Origin: Algisphaera agarilytica
GTDB taxonomy: Bacteria > Planctomycetota > Phycisphaerae > Phycisphaerales > Phycisphaeraceae
Assembly (NCBI RefSeq): GCF_014207595.1
Contig: NZ_JACHGY010000001.1
Location: 2,548,836 to 2,612,835 of the forward strand
Length of the DNA: 64,000 nt
Reading direction: 5' to 3'
A program made the translations under genes and the position numbers. A model generated the notes under the pieces. The model was not told where the DNA came from. It saw only the letters and a program-made list of their open reading frames with translations, and did no database searches. Below are positions 7,876 through 16,484 of the stretch, one piece after another; the stretch's first letter is position 1; the number at the start of each line of letters is the position of its first letter.

Positions 7876-9300
7876 ATGAGCACGGCCAGCAGCTTTGAAT
7901 TCGGAGACCGGGATCGCAAACGCAAGGGCGTGATCGAGATCGGCCCGCTGTTCGACAAGCAGCCGCCTCACGCGCTCGAGGCCGAGATGGCCCTGCTGGG
8001 CGCTATGATCCTCGACTGGCAGGTCGTCGGCGACGTGCTGCAGGTGCTCAAGGGGGCTGACGATTTCTACAAGCCCGCCCACGCCGCGATCTTCGAGTCC
8101 GTCGTCGAGTTGTACGACCAGTCCCAATCGGTGGACATGGTCCAGCTCAACCAGAAGCTGGCCGACAAGCAGATGCTCGAAGAGGTCGGCGGGCTGGAAG
8201 CGCTGCTGTCACTGGTCGACGCGGTGCCCGATTCGTCGGGAGCGACACGCTACGCCCAGATCGTCCGCGACAAAGCGATCCTTCGCCGCCTGATCGAGAC
8301 AACCGGCCAGGTGCTGCACGAGTGCTACCACAGCGACGAGCCGGTGTACGACCTGCTCGACCGGGCCGAGACGCAGATCTTCGAGATCGCCGAGAAGAAG
8401 GGCGACGATGAGCCGGCAGCGATCGACGTGCTGCTCAAAGAAACCTTCGAGAAGCTCGAGCGCGAAGACGGCCGGGCGGTGACGGGGTTCGAGACCGGCT
8501 TCTTCGAGCTCGATGAGATGACCAACGGCCTGCAGGCCGGCGAGATGGTGATCATCGCGGCCCGCCCGTCGATGGGTAAGACCGCGTTTGCCGTGAACAT
8601 CGCCGAGCACATGGCGGCGATCAACAAGGTGCCGGTGGCGATCTTCAGCTTGGAAATGTCCAAGCAGCAGCTCGCCCAGCGGATGCTCTGCTCGCGGTCG
8701 GGCGTCGACTCGAACAAGGTGCGTCGCAACATGCTCAGCCGCGACGACTTCGGCAAGCTGACGCTGACCGTCGGCGAGCTCTCCGAGGCGCCGATCTACA
8801 TCGACGACACCGCGGGCCTCACGCTAATGGGCCTGCGTGCGAAGGCACGGCGGATGAAACAACGCCACGACATCCAGGCGGTCTTCATCGACTACCTCCA
8901 GCTCATGTCCGCCCCGAGTGCCGGACGCGACGGCCGTCAGAACGAGGTCTCGGCGATCAGCCGTGGCGTGAAGGCGCTCGCCCGTGAGCTCGAAGTCCCC
9001 GTTGTGTGTTTGAGCCAGCTGAACCGTGCGGCCGAGCAGCGTGAAGGCCACCGCCCCCGCATGAGCGACCTGCGGGAGTCGGGCTCGATCGAACAGGACG
9101 CTGACGTCATCATGATGCTCCACCGCGAGGACTACTACCACCGCGGCGACGAGGAGTACGAAGACAACAACATCGCCGAGGTCATCGTGAACAAGCAGCG
9201 TAACGGCCCGACCGGCACCGTGAAGCTCAACTTCCACGGCCCGACCACCCGCTTCCTCAACCTCGCCACCGGCAGCCAGATGGGCGCGGCGGGTTATTGA
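7876..9300 (+). CDS. dnaB: Replicative DNA helicase DnaB
   Basis: A 474-residue hexameric 5'-3' helicase of the replisome. The N-terminal DnaB domain (PPHALEAEMALLGAMI, DMVQLNQKL) precedes a RecA-like domain with Walker A ARPSMGKTA near residue 230, SLEMSKQQLAQRM, the Walker B region FIDYLQLM near 337, and SQLNRAAEQR followed by DLRESGSIEQDADV. The ATG at 7876 is preceded by TTGGAG at good spacing, so the in-frame TTG at 7861 is not needed. The length is typical. Confidence 0.98.
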   Translation: MSTASSFEFGDRDRKRKGVIEIGPLFDKQPPHALEAEMALLGAMILDWQVVGDVLQVLKGADDFYKPAHAAIFESVVELYDQSQSVDMVQLNQKLADKQMLEEVGGLEALLSLVDAVPDSSGATRYAQIVRDKAILRRLIETTGQVLHECYHSDEPVYDLLDRAETQIFEIAEKKGDDEPAAIDVLLKETFEKLEREDGRAVTGFETGFFELDEMTNGLQAGEMVIIAARPSMGKTAFAVNIAEHMAAINKVPVAIFSLEMSKQQLAQRMLCSRSGVDSNKVRRNMLSRDDFGKLTLTVGELSEAPIYIDDTAGLTLMGLRAKARRMKQRHDIQAVFIDYLQLMSAPSAGRDGRQNEVSAISRGVKALARELEVPVVCLSQLNRAAEQREGHRPRMSDLRESGSIEQDADVIMMLHREDYYHRGDEEYEDNNIAEVIVNKQRNGPTGTVKLNFHGPTTRFLNLATGSQMGAAGY

Positions 9301-9353
9301 TTCACAGATTCTTATTGGCCAGCCGAGTTAAGTTATCCGATAGACTCAGCACC

Positions 9354-10322
9354 ATGAAATACGAATCTGAGCTTCAAATCGCTGTGTCCGCCGTTCGTGC
9401 CGCCTCGAAGGTCTGCCAGCAGGTCCAGGCCAACCTGGTGACGGCCGCGACGCTGGAGAAAAAGGACAAATCGCCCGTTACCGTGGCCGACTTCGCGTCG
9501 CAGGCGGTGGTGTGCGGGGCGCTCAAGGCGGCGTTCCCCGGCGTGCCGGTGGTGGGCGAGGAAGATTCCAAGGAACTGCGGGAAGACGAAGCGGCCGAGT
9601 TGCGGGCCAAGGTCGCCCAGCACGCGGGCATGAGCGAAGCCGAGGCCCTCGAAGCGATCGACCACGGCGGGTTCGACCCCGCCAGCGACCCCGGCGTCAC
9701 CACTTATTGGACCCTCGACCCGATCGACGGCACCAAGGGCTTCCTACGCGGCGAGCAGTACGCGGTGGCCCTGGGCCTCATCGAAAACGGCAAGGTCGTG
9801 CTCGGCGTGCTCGGCTGCCCGAACCTCGACGGCGGCCTGCTCATGACCGCCGTCCGCGGCGAAGGGGCCAAGAAACTCTCGATCGACGGCGAAGGTACCG
9901 ACGGTGAAACCGTGGGCGTCAGCGACATCGAAGACGTCTCGCAAGCCAACTTCTGCGAATCGGTCGAGTCCGGCCACAGCGACCAGGACGCCTCGGTGAA
10001 AATCGCCTCGGAACTCGGCATCACCGCCGAGCCGTACCGCATCGACAGCCAGTGCAAGTACGCCGCGGTCGCTCGTGGCAACGCCGCGATCTACCTCCGC
10101 CTGCCCACGCGCCCGGGCTACCGCGAAAAAATCTGGGACCATGCCGCGGGCATGATCGTCGTCGAAGAAGCGGGCGGCACCGTCACCGACGTCCTGGGCA
10201 AGCCGGTGGACTTCTCGCTCGGCCGAACGCTGGAAAACAACCGTGGCATCATCGCGACCAACGGCAAGTTCCACGAACGCGTGGTCGAAGTCGTCTCGGG
10301 TGCGATCACCGTGGTGGATTGA
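9354..10322 (+). CDS. Inositol monophosphatase superfamily, HAL2-like 3'(2'),5'-bisphosphate nucleotidase
   Basis: A 322-residue Mg- and Li-sensitive phosphatase fold. Motifs are VVGEEDS (metal Glu, about residue 67), the metal site DPIDGTKGF (about 121-129), and the C-terminal site KIWDHAAGMIVVEEAGG. The stretch after DPIDGTKGF (LRGEQYAVALGLIENGKV) resembles the eukaryotic-type HAL2/SAL1 group more than classical CysQ. The likely substrate is PAP from sulfate activation, which would fit an organism rich in sulfated-polysaccharide metabolism; the substrate is inference. The start is ATG 9354; the upstream 19 codons lack family similarity. Confidence 0.85.
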   Translation: MKYESELQIAVSAVRAASKVCQQVQANLVTAATLEKKDKSPVTVADFASQAVVCGALKAAFPGVPVVGEEDSKELREDEAAELRAKVAQHAGMSEAEALEAIDHGGFDPASDPGVTTYWTLDPIDGTKGFLRGEQYAVALGLIENGKVVLGVLGCPNLDGGLLMTAVRGEGAKKLSIDGEGTDGETVGVSDIEDVSQANFCESVESGHSDQDASVKIASELGITAEPYRIDSQCKYAAVARGNAAIYLRLPTRPGYREKIWDHAAGMIVVEEAGGTVTDVLGKPVDFSLGRTLENNRGIIATNGKFHERVVEVVSGAITVVD

Positions 10323-10358
10323 CACGCGGGGTTAATGCTAAATAATTGACGCTCGAAT

Positions 10359-10380
10359 CCCTCATTCTGAGGGGTTTTGT
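10359..10380 (+). terminator. Terminator after the HAL2-like gene
   Basis: CCCTCA-TTC-TGAGGG stem followed by GTTTTGT, 36 bp downstream of the stop codon at 10322. Short stem and interrupted T-run, so moderate strength. Confidence 0.6.
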
Positions 10381-10404
10381 CTCTATTGATTTAGTGGGAT
10401 TCCG

Positions 10405-11853
10405 ATGCGAAAAACAAACGCGATGATTCTGGGCTGGTGTTTCGTGGCGCTCTTCATCCTGGCGGTGCCGGTATCGGCCCAGCCGGAGCCGGCTCGCCCC
10501 AACGTCTTGCTGATTTGCATCGATGACCTGCGCCCCGAGTTGGGCTCTTACGGCAAAGACTACATCCAGTCCCCGCACATCGATCAATTGGCGGCGCGCG
10601 GCCGACAGTTCAACCGGCACTACGTGCAGGCTCCGACGTGCGGCGCTTCGCGGTATGCCCTGCTCACCGGCCTGTACGGCCCGGTGGGGAATAAGGCGTT
10701 GAGCGATCGGGCGGATCGACTGAACAGCGGCGCCGATGTGCCGCCGACCATGCCGGCGTGGTTCCGACAGCACGGCTACACCACCGTCTCGGTGGGCAAG
10801 ATTTCGCACTTCCCTGGCGGGCGGATGGGCAATGGATGGAATCAGGACGATCGGCCCGAGCTGCCCCAATCCTGGGACCGACACCTGATGCCTGCGGGGG
10901 ATTGGGAGACGCCGGTTGGCGCGATGCACGGGTTGGCCCACGGTGAAGTTCGGAAGAAGCCCGGGGCGATGCATGTGTATCAATCCGCGGAGGGCGACGA
11001 CTCGATCTACCCCGACGGCCTGATCACCGAAGAGGCGATCCGCCAATTCGATGAGCTGGCGGCGGACAGCGGCAAGCCGTTCTTTCTGGCGGTGGGTTTC
11101 ATCCGTCCGCACCTGCCGTTCGGTGCCCCGGCCCGTTACATGCAGCCGTACGTCGGCGTTGAACTCCCGCCGATCCCGCACCCCGCCAAGCCCAAGGGGG
11201 TCTCGACGTGGCACGGGTCGGGTGAATTCAACCGCTACTTCCTGTGGGACCGCGACCCGAACGTGGACGCCGATTTTGCTGATGAGGTGCGTCGGCACTA
11301 CGCGGCCTGTGTGACGTATGTCGACGCCCAGGTGGGTCGGCTGATCGAAAGGCTCGAAGCGAGTGGGGCGGCGGAGAATACGATCGTGGTGCTGTGGGGC
11401 GACCACGGCTGGCACCTCGGGGAACACGCGGTGTGGGGCAAACACACGCTGTACGAAGAATCGCTGCGTTCGCCGTTGATCGTGGTGAGTCACCAGATGC
11501 AGCAGCAGGGCGTTGCTACCGACGCGGTGGTCGAGACGATCGACATCTTCCCCACGCTCAGTGATCTCGTCGGCCTGGCCAATCCCGAGTTTGCCGATGG
11601 GCGTTCGTTGCGTGCGATGCTGGAGGACCCGGCCGCGGTCGGCCACGAGGCGGTCAGCTACCACCACCCTGGGCGGACGCTCCGGACCGACACCCATCGC
11701 CTGGTCCTGCACAACAGCGGGGCGGTGGAGCTGTACGACCACACCACGCCCGAAGCGGAGACACGCAACCTCGCGGAGGAGCAGCCCGCGTTGGCCCAGG
11801 CCTTGGCGGAGCGGCTGGATGCCAAGCTGCCCAAGCGTTCGCCGGCGAAGTAA
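10405..11853 (+). CDS. Secreted sulfatase, iduronate-2-sulfatase-like (S1 family)
   Basis: A 482-residue protein with a signal peptide ([16 protein letters not shown]). The metal-binding [15 protein letters not shown] is followed by the formylglycine motif [11 protein letters not shown] with the modified Cys at residue 79 (C-x-A/P-x-R), then [10 protein letters not shown] and the second metal region [16 protein letters not shown] and [10 protein letters not shown] are typical of the iduronate-2-sulfatase-like subgroup, which acts on sulfated polysaccharides. Activity needs a formylglycine-generating enzyme, not found in this window. The protein acts outside the cytoplasmic membrane. Confidence 0.93.
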   Translation: MRKTNAMILGWCFVALFILAVPVSAQPEPARPNVLLICIDDLRPELGSYGKDYIQSPHIDQLAARGRQFNRHYVQAPTCGASRYALLTGLYGPVGNKALSDRADRLNSGADVPPTMPAWFRQHGYTTVSVGKISHFPGGRMGNGWNQDDRPELPQSWDRHLMPAGDWETPVGAMHGLAHGEVRKKPGAMHVYQSAEGDDSIYPDGLITEEAIRQFDELAADSGKPFFLAVGFIRPHLPFGAPARYMQPYVGVELPPIPHPAKPKGVSTWHGSGEFNRYFLWDRDPNVDADFADEVRRHYAACVTYVDAQVGRLIERLEASGAAENTIVVLWGDHGWHLGEHAVWGKHTLYEESLRSPLIVVSHQMQQQGVATDAVVETIDIFPTLSDLVGLANPEFADGRSLRAMLEDPAAVGHEAVSYHHPGRTLRTDTHRLVLHNSGAVELYDHTTPEAETRNLAEEQPALAQALAERLDAKLPKRSPAK

Positions 11854-11967
11854 TTCCCTTCGATGCGGAAATGAATCCTGTGTCAACGAGGCCAGACGAA
11901 ATAGCGCCGGGCCGAGCACGGGACAGCGACCGGATTGATCTTGGATTTCGATGTCGGGTGTGTTCGA

Positions 11968-12171
11968 TTAGCCGGTCACATCGATCGCCAGCCCCTTGCT
12001 GGGGTCGATCGGCTGGGCGGCGATCTGCGACGCGGCGTCGAGCAGCGACAGGGCGGCAGCGCCTTGCTGCTTCTGGTGGTCCAGCGATTTCTTGGCCACG
12101 GCCATGCTCACCTCGGCGGCGATGGTCGATTGCGTCAGGGCGCTGGCGTCGGCGGCGGAGAAGCTGCTCAT
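11968..12171 (-). CDS. YjfB-like putative motility protein (small)
   Basis: A 67-residue protein starting MSSFSAADASALTQ. The pattern of a short N-terminus, an Ala-rich helix (IAAEVSMAVAKKSLDHQKQQG) and a C-terminal Leu/Ala/Gln region resembles the small YjfB family (putative motility protein). The start at 12171 gives family-like length. Function is unknown. The assignment rests on overall pattern, not on a catalytic motif. Confidence 0.6.
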   Translation of the reverse strand: MSSFSAADASALTQSTIAAEVSMAVAKKSLDHQKQQGAAALSLLDAASQIAAQPIDPSKGLAIDVTG

Positions 12172-12235
12172 GCAAACGCTATCGGCGTTCCCTCGAATCG
12201 GGATTGAGCGTGGTATTTGGTTATCGGATGAAGGA

Positions 12236-13378
12236 TCAGGCTTCGACCGGAGCGGCGGGCGTTTCCGGGACGAGTTGGCGGTAGACCGTGGCGATGTCCA
12301 GGTCGTGGCGCTCGCGTTGCAGGAAGACGCTGATCTTGCGGTAACCCGCGGCCTGGATGAGACGCAGGGCCTGGCGGAAGTTGGAGCCGACACGCTTGGG
12401 CGAGTGGGCGTCGGAGCCGAGCGTGATGGGGATACGTCGGCGGGCCATCTCGTAAAGGATCCGCGACCCGGGGCAGGCCTCGTTCATGGGGCGACGCCAG
12501 CCGGAGGTGTTGAACTCCATCGCGACGCCGGTCGCGGCGATGCGGTCCAGGCTCTTGCACACGTCGCCGAGGATCTTGCTCACGCTCCAGTGGCGGGGCA
12601 TGAGCATCTTGATCAGGTCGGGGTGGGCCAGCGAATCGAACAGCCCCGTCTCGGCCGAGTCGGCCAGGTGCTGGAAGTACAGCTGCTGGAACTTGAACGT
12701 GTCTTTTTCGTAGTACTTCGCCTGGTATTCGGGGACCTGTGGGTGCACCGAACCGAGCACGAAATCGAAGTCGTGCGAGGCGAGTTGTTTTTCGAGATAG
12801 GTCTCGTAGCCCGGCACGTAATCGGCCTCGAGCCCGAGCCGAACATCGACGCGGCCTTCCATGACGTGGCGGGCGCGGTCAACGTACATCACGTATTCAT
12901 CGAGCTGCGCTTCGTCCATGCGCATGTCCGCGGCGTAGCCGTCGGGCATGGGGTTGTGGCAGGTGACGATGACACCCGACAGGCCGCGTTTCAGGGCGAC
13001 CTGGGCGTATTGCTCGATGCCGCCCTTGGCGTGCTTGCACAGCGGGGTGTGCATGTGCGATTCGTAGAGCCCCAGGCCGTCGGCGTGGTTGCGGCGCGGG
13101 GGCTTCGGGGATTCGCTTGGCGGCGGGTCGGCCGCTTCACTGAACGTGAGCGACAAGCCCGGCCCGGCGTTGATGTCCGTCGCGGCGACATCGGGCTGCG
13201 AAGTCGGTGGGGTGGTGTGGGTCGGGGAGTCGCCACGCGGGTTGGGTGTGGCGTCCCAGAAGGTCAGCGAACGCGGCGCCTCGTTGGAGGCGTCAGTCGT
13301 CGAGTTCTTCGGCGTCGGGTTCGTTTCCGGGGTCGGCTTGTTTTCCGGGGGTGGGAACATCCCCAATGTCATCGGCAT
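12236..13378 (-). CDS. PHP-domain phosphatase, histidinol-phosphatase (HisJ/HisK) type
   Basis: The conserved part begins at YESHMHTPLCKHAKGG (metal-binding H-x-H and the HisJ-type CKHA) and continues through GVIVTCHNPMP, GLEADYVPG, FVLGSVHP, DSLAHPDLI, MEFNTSGWR and PITLGSDAHSP, covering the PHP metal sites in order. The family hydrolyses histidinol phosphate or related phosphoesters. The N-terminal 100 or so residues are Pro/Thr-rich and low complexity. No in-frame ATG lies between 13358 and the PHP domain, so the gene must overlap the end of scpA by 66-86 bp or use a non-ATG start. The start given (13378) is one of several Met codons, none with a clear Shine-Dalgarno. Confidence 0.8.
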   Translation of the reverse strand: MPMTLGMFPPPENKPTPETNPTPKNSTTDASNEAPRSLTFWDATPNPRGDSPTHTTPPTSQPDVAATDINAGPGLSLTFSEAADPPPSESPKPPRRNHADGLGLYESHMHTPLCKHAKGGIEQYAQVALKRGLSGVIVTCHNPMPDGYAADMRMDEAQLDEYVMYVDRARHVMEGRVDVRLGLEADYVPGYETYLEKQLASHDFDFVLGSVHPQVPEYQAKYYEKDTFKFQQLYFQHLADSAETGLFDSLAHPDLIKMLMPRHWSVSKILGDVCKSLDRIAATGVAMEFNTSGWRRPMNEACPGSRILYEMARRRIPITLGSDAHSPKRVGSNFRQALRLIQAAGYRKISVFLQRERHDLDIATVYRQLVPETPAAPVEA

Positions 13379-14435
13379 CGTCGGGCGGCGACTGACCCTT
13401 GGCTGCATAAGTTGCGCGGATTTTTGCGCGTTTCTCGGCGCGCAACCGGCTCGCCTCGTCCGGCCACTCGTATTCGATCTCGCCGGTCTCAGGATTGCGC
13501 CAGTCGGTGCTTGCCTGATCGTCACGATCGTCAAGGTCGTTGCGATCCGACTCGGGGCGGAGCTGCAGCTTGATGTCGCCACCGAAGTCGGCCTGAACGA
13601 CCTGGACGCGGCGTTGGCGGACGAGTTCGAGGGTCGCCAGGAACAGGCCGATCATCTCGCTGCGTGATTTGCGGCCGACGAAGATCTCGCGGAGCGTCAT
13701 GCCGTCGGTTCCGCCGTCGCGTTCGAGACGGTCGGCGATGTCGTCGGCGTGGAGGGAGATCGGGGTGTCGTCGTAGGTGACTTCGTGGTCGCCGGTGAAC
13801 CCGATGGCGTCGAGCATCCGGCCGAACGCGGCGCACAGGTCCATGACGTTCACGTCTTCAAGGTCGAGGTCCACCGGCTTGGCCGAGTCCTCGGCCTCGT
13901 CTTCCGGGCTGGCGGCTGGGGGCTTGGGCGTCTTGGCCACGGCGGGGAAGCGCACGTCCCATTCGCTGCGGCGCTGGTCGAGCGCCATCGAGGCGTCCTT
14001 GTACCGCTTGTAGGCCAGCAGCTGCTGGACGAGTTCGAAACGCGGGTCGACGTTGGCTTCTTCGGTGGGGTCTTCGCCCTCTTCGGTCTCGGCCTGGACC
14101 TGGGGCATGAGCAGGGCGCTCTTGATCTCGACGAGCGTCGCGGCCATCACCAGGAACTCGCCCGCCCGGTCCACGTCCATCGCCCCGGGCACCGCCTGGA
14201 TCACACGGAGGTGTTCGAGGTACTGCTCCGTAAGCTGAGCGATCGGAATGTCCTGGAGGTCGATCTCGTGGCGCTTGACCAGGTAGAGCAAGAGGTCCAA
14301 CGGCCCCGCGTAGGCGTCGAGCTGGACGCGGTAGTCGGTGGATTTCGGATTGGGGGTTTCGGATTTCGGAACTGCCGAAACACCGGGTTCTGGATCGGTC
14401 ATATCTCGCTCGTTGACGGAAAAAGGCAGGTTCAT
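13293..14435 (-). CDS. scpA: Segregation and condensation protein A
   Basis: The kleisin subunit that bridges SMC heads with ScpB in chromosome condensation. AYAGPLDLLLYLVKRHEIDLQDIPIAQL is characteristic of the N-terminal kleisin helices, followed by DVDRAGEFLVMAATLVEIKS. The winged-helix end (FVGRKSRSEMIGLFLATLEL) is near residue 270, followed by an acidic, Pro-rich tail; at 380 residues it is longer than typical ScpA (about 250). Residues about 23-32 (PKSETPNPKS) are encoded by a 30-bp heptamer repeat that is also translated at the start of the divergent kdsD. ATG 14435 is used; ATG 14402 is an alternative. Confidence 0.88.
   Translation of the reverse strand: MNLPFSVNERDMTDPEPGVSAVPKSETPNPKSTDYRVQLDAYAGPLDLLLYLVKRHEIDLQDIPIAQLTEQYLEHLRVIQAVPGAMDVDRAGEFLVMAATLVEIKSALLMPQVQAETEEGEDPTEEANVDPRFELVQQLLAYKRYKDASMALDQRRSEWDVRFPAVAKTPKPPAASPEDEAEDSAKPVDLDLEDVNVMDLCAAFGRMLDAIGFTGDHEVTYDDTPISLHADDIADRLERDGGTDGMTLREIFVGRKSRSEMIGLFLATLELVRQRRVQVVQADFGGDIKLQLRPESDRNDLDDRDDQASTDWRNPETGEIEYEWPDEASRLRAEKRAKIRATYAAKGQSPPDDADDIGDVPTPGKQADPGNEPDAEELDD
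14340..14369 (-). repeat. Heptamer array inside the 5' end of scpA (left arm of a 30-bp inverted repeat)
   Basis: Read on the minus strand the units are CCGAAAT, CCGAAAC, CCCCAAT, CCGAAAT, CC. It is the exact reverse complement of 14459-14488. Translated in the scpA frame it gives PKSETPNPKS. Confidence 0.9.
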
Positions 14436-14452
14436 GTTAACCTAATCGCTCA

Positions 14453-15520
14453 ATGTCCCCGAAATCCGAAACCCCCAATCCGAAATCCGGCGAAACCGAC
14501 TACGCCGCATTTGCCCGCGAGGTGCTCAACGCCGAGGCCGACGCGATCCGCCGGATCGAGATCGGCCCGAGCTTCACCGCCGCGGTACAGCTGGTGCTCG
14601 ATGCGACGTCGGGCCCCTCGGCCGAGGCCCCGGGCGGCGGGAGCCTGGTCGTGTCGGGCCTGGGCAAGTCCGGGCTCATCGGCCAAAAACTCTCGGCCAC
14701 GTTCTCCAGCACCGGCACCCCGTCACACTTCCTTCACCCGGTCGAGGCGATGCACGGCGACCTCGGACGCATCCGCCGGGGCGACGCGGTCCTGCTGCTG
14801 TCCTTCGGCGGCAACACCGAAGAACTCGTGACCTTGGCGGAACTGCTCAAGCAAGACGGCGTGCCCATGATCGCGCTGACGAAAAACGACGGCCCCGGCA
14901 ACGGGCTCGCGCGACAGGCCACCGTCACGCTCCCGGTCGGCGACATCACCGAGGCCTGTCCTCACGAGCTCGCCCCGACCAGCAGCACCACCGCGATGCT
15001 GGCGTTGGGTGACGCCTTGGCCTTGGCTGTGAGCCGGGCCCGGCGGTTCACTGCGGACGATTTCCAGAAATTCCACCCCGGCGGCGGGCTCGGCCGGCAG
15101 CTCACGCCCGTGGTCGAGGCCATGCGTTTTGCCGCCGGTCAGAACCTGTCGCTGATCGACCTGGGTACGGTGGTGCAGGACGCCTACGCCTTGGCTGAGC
15201 AACACGCCAAAGACTCGGGCCTGCGTCGCCCCGGGGCGCTGCTGGTCGTACACCCCGACGGCACCCTCGCGGGCATCGTGACCGACGGCGACCTCCGCAC
15301 CGCCCTGATCCGCACCGGCCCCCAGGTCTGGTCCGAGCCGATCGACCAAATCATGACGTCCAGCCCCACGACGCTATCCGACACCGCACTCGTCCGCGAC
15401 GCGGTGCACATCGTGCGTGAAAAACGCTTCGACGAAATCCCTGTCGTGGCAGCCGACGGAAAGCCGGTGGGCTTGATCGACGTGCAGGACCTCGCGGCAC
15501 TGAAAGTGATTGAAGGCTGA
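14453..15520 (+). CDS. kdsD: Arabinose-5-phosphate isomerase (KpsF/GutQ type), Kdo pathway
   Basis: Interconverts ribulose 5-phosphate and arabinose 5-phosphate, the first step toward Kdo. The 355-residue protein has an N-terminal SIS domain (VVSGLGKSGLIGQKLSATF; HGDLGRIRRGDAVLLLSFGG) and two C-terminal CBS domains (about residues 215-350: ALLVVHPDGTLAGIVTDGDL, DEIPVVAADGKPVGLIDVQD). Residues 3-12 (PKSETPNPKS) come from the heptamer repeat shared with scpA. The gap to scpA is only 17 bp if both annotated starts are right, which leaves little room for promoters outside coding sequence. kdsC follows after a four-helix-bundle gene. Confidence 0.93.
   Translation: MSPKSETPNPKSGETDYAAFAREVLNAEADAIRRIEIGPSFTAAVQLVLDATSGPSAEAPGGGSLVVSGLGKSGLIGQKLSATFSSTGTPSHFLHPVEAMHGDLGRIRRGDAVLLLSFGGNTEELVTLAELLKQDGVPMIALTKNDGPGNGLARQATVTLPVGDITEACPHELAPTSSTTAMLALGDALALAVSRARRFTADDFQKFHPGGGLGRQLTPVVEAMRFAAGQNLSLIDLGTVVQDAYALAEQHAKDSGLRRPGALLVVHPDGTLAGIVTDGDLRTALIRTGPQVWSEPIDQIMTSSPTTLSDTALVRDAVHIVREKRFDEIPVVAADGKPVGLIDVQDLAALKVIEG
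14459..14488 (+). repeat. Heptamer array at the 5' end of kdsD (right arm of a 30-bp inverted repeat)
   Basis: CCGAAAT-CCGAAAC-CCCCAAT-CCGAAAT-CC, a perfect inverted copy of 14340-14369, in the kdsD frame as PKSETPNPKS directly after Met-Ser. Confidence 0.9.
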
Positions 15521-15557
15521 GTAGGGGTTGGGATTTCGGGGTTAGGTTTTGGGGGTA
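15521..15557 (-). repeat. Heptamer array upstream of the four-helix-bundle gene
   Basis: On the plus strand GGGGTTGGGATTTCGGGG continues with TTAGGTTTTGGGGGTA; read on the minus strand it is composed of CCCCAAA/CCTAACC/CCGAAAT/CCCAACC-like 7-mers. It fills the gap between the kdsD stop and the ATG at 15562, and its G-run lies where a Shine-Dalgarno would be. It is an imperfect inverted copy of 15937-15968. Confidence 0.8.
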
Positions 15558-15561
15558 ATGC

Positions 15562-15930
15562 ATGACGAGCGTGAAGTCTTACCAGGATCTGGAAGTTTGG
15601 CGTGAAAGCATCGATGTGGTTAAACGAACCTACGCTTTGGCGAGAACATTGCCGGAGATTGAGCGGTTTGCATTGGTAACTCAGATGCAACGCGCTGCAG
15701 TTTCCGTGCCCGCCAACATCGCCGAGGGATGGGCTCGCGACTCGACCAAGGAGTACCTCCGGCATCTGTCTATCGCTCGTGGCTCGCTGGCCGAGTTGGA
15801 GACATTTTTCGTACTCTGTATCGAGTTGGGATACAGTCAGGCAGATCGGTTGGTTGAATTGCAAGCCGATTCCGAAACGCTCGGCCGGCGACTTAACGCG
15901 CTGCAAGCCTCATTACGAAAGCATACTTAA
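15562..15930 (+). CDS. Four-helix-bundle protein (23S rRNA intervening-sequence protein family)
   Basis: A 122-residue all-helical protein with the family signatures YQDLEVWRESIDVVKRTYALA, QMQRAAVSVPANIAEGWARD and KEYLRHLSIARGSLAELE. The family was first found in intervening sequences of 23S rRNA genes and is related in fold to Avd of diversity-generating retroelements; its own function is unresolved, though basic members bind nucleic acid. Here it sits alone between kdsD and kdsC, flanked on both sides by inverted heptamer arrays. Its stop overlaps the kdsC start (TAATG). The interruption of a Kdo gene pair suggests insertion. Confidence 0.9.
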   Translation: MTSVKSYQDLEVWRESIDVVKRTYALARTLPEIERFALVTQMQRAAVSVPANIAEGWARDSTKEYLRHLSIARGSLAELETFFVLCIELGYSQADRLVELQADSETLGRRLNALQASLRKHT

Positions 15931-16463
15931 TGGCTTCCCCCAACCCCCAACCCCCAAATCCCAACTCCGTCCGTCTCCTGGTCTTCGATGTTGACGGAGT
16001 TCTCACCGACGGCGCGATCACGTACCACCGTGAAGGTGGGGAGTCGAAGAACTTCCACACCAAAGACGGCTTGGGCTTGCGGGCAGCGATGCAGTCGGGG
16101 GTGAAGGTTGCGATCATCACGGCCCGCCAGAGCGACATCGTCGCCCGGCGGATGAGTGAGCTGGGCATCCAGGACGTGGTGCAGGGCTGCAAGGACAAAG
16201 CGAAAGAGGTGGCTCGCCTGGCTGATGCGTTGGGCGTGGCTTTGGAACACACCGCCTACCTTGGTGACGATCTGGTCGACCTGCCCGCGATGCAGAAGGT
16301 GGGCTACCCCATGGCCGTGGCCGACGCCGCGGCGGAGCTATGTGAGATGGCTGCTTTCGTGACCCAGCTCCCCGGCGGGCGTGGTGCGGCCCGTGAAGCG
16401 GTCGAGCACGTCCTCAAGGCGCAGGGCAAATGGGACGCGATCGTCGCGGGCTACCGCGGCTGA
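15930..16463 (+). CDS. kdsC: 3-deoxy-D-manno-octulosonate 8-phosphate phosphatase
   Basis: A HAD-superfamily phosphatase releasing Kdo from Kdo-8-phosphate. The 177-residue protein has LVFDVDGVLTDGAI (nucleophile Asp 20, Asp 22), IITARQSDIVARR with the Thr of motif II, and the motif III/IV region KDKAKEV with YLGDDLVDLPAM. The C1-type short form is typical of KdsC tetramers. The first 13 residues (MASPNPQPPNPNS) are encoded by the second heptamer array and are not family-like; the conserved domain starts at SVRLLVFD. The start overlaps the upstream stop codon, suggesting translational coupling. Confidence 0.94.
   Translation: MASPNPQPPNPNSVRLLVFDVDGVLTDGAITYHREGGESKNFHTKDGLGLRAAMQSGVKVAIITARQSDIVARRMSELGIQDVVQGCKDKAKEVARLADALGVALEHTAYLGDDLVDLPAMQKVGYPMAVADAAAELCEMAAFVTQLPGGRGAAREAVEHVLKAQGKWDAIVAGYRG
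15937..15968 (+). repeat. Heptamer array in the 5' end of kdsC
   Basis: CCCCCAA repeated three times, then ATCCCAA and CTCC: period 7. It is the inverted partner of 15521-15557 and is translated as NPQPPNPNS in KdsC. Confidence 0.85.
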
Positions 16464-16484
16464 GCAACTTCAGTTGGATGGCGG

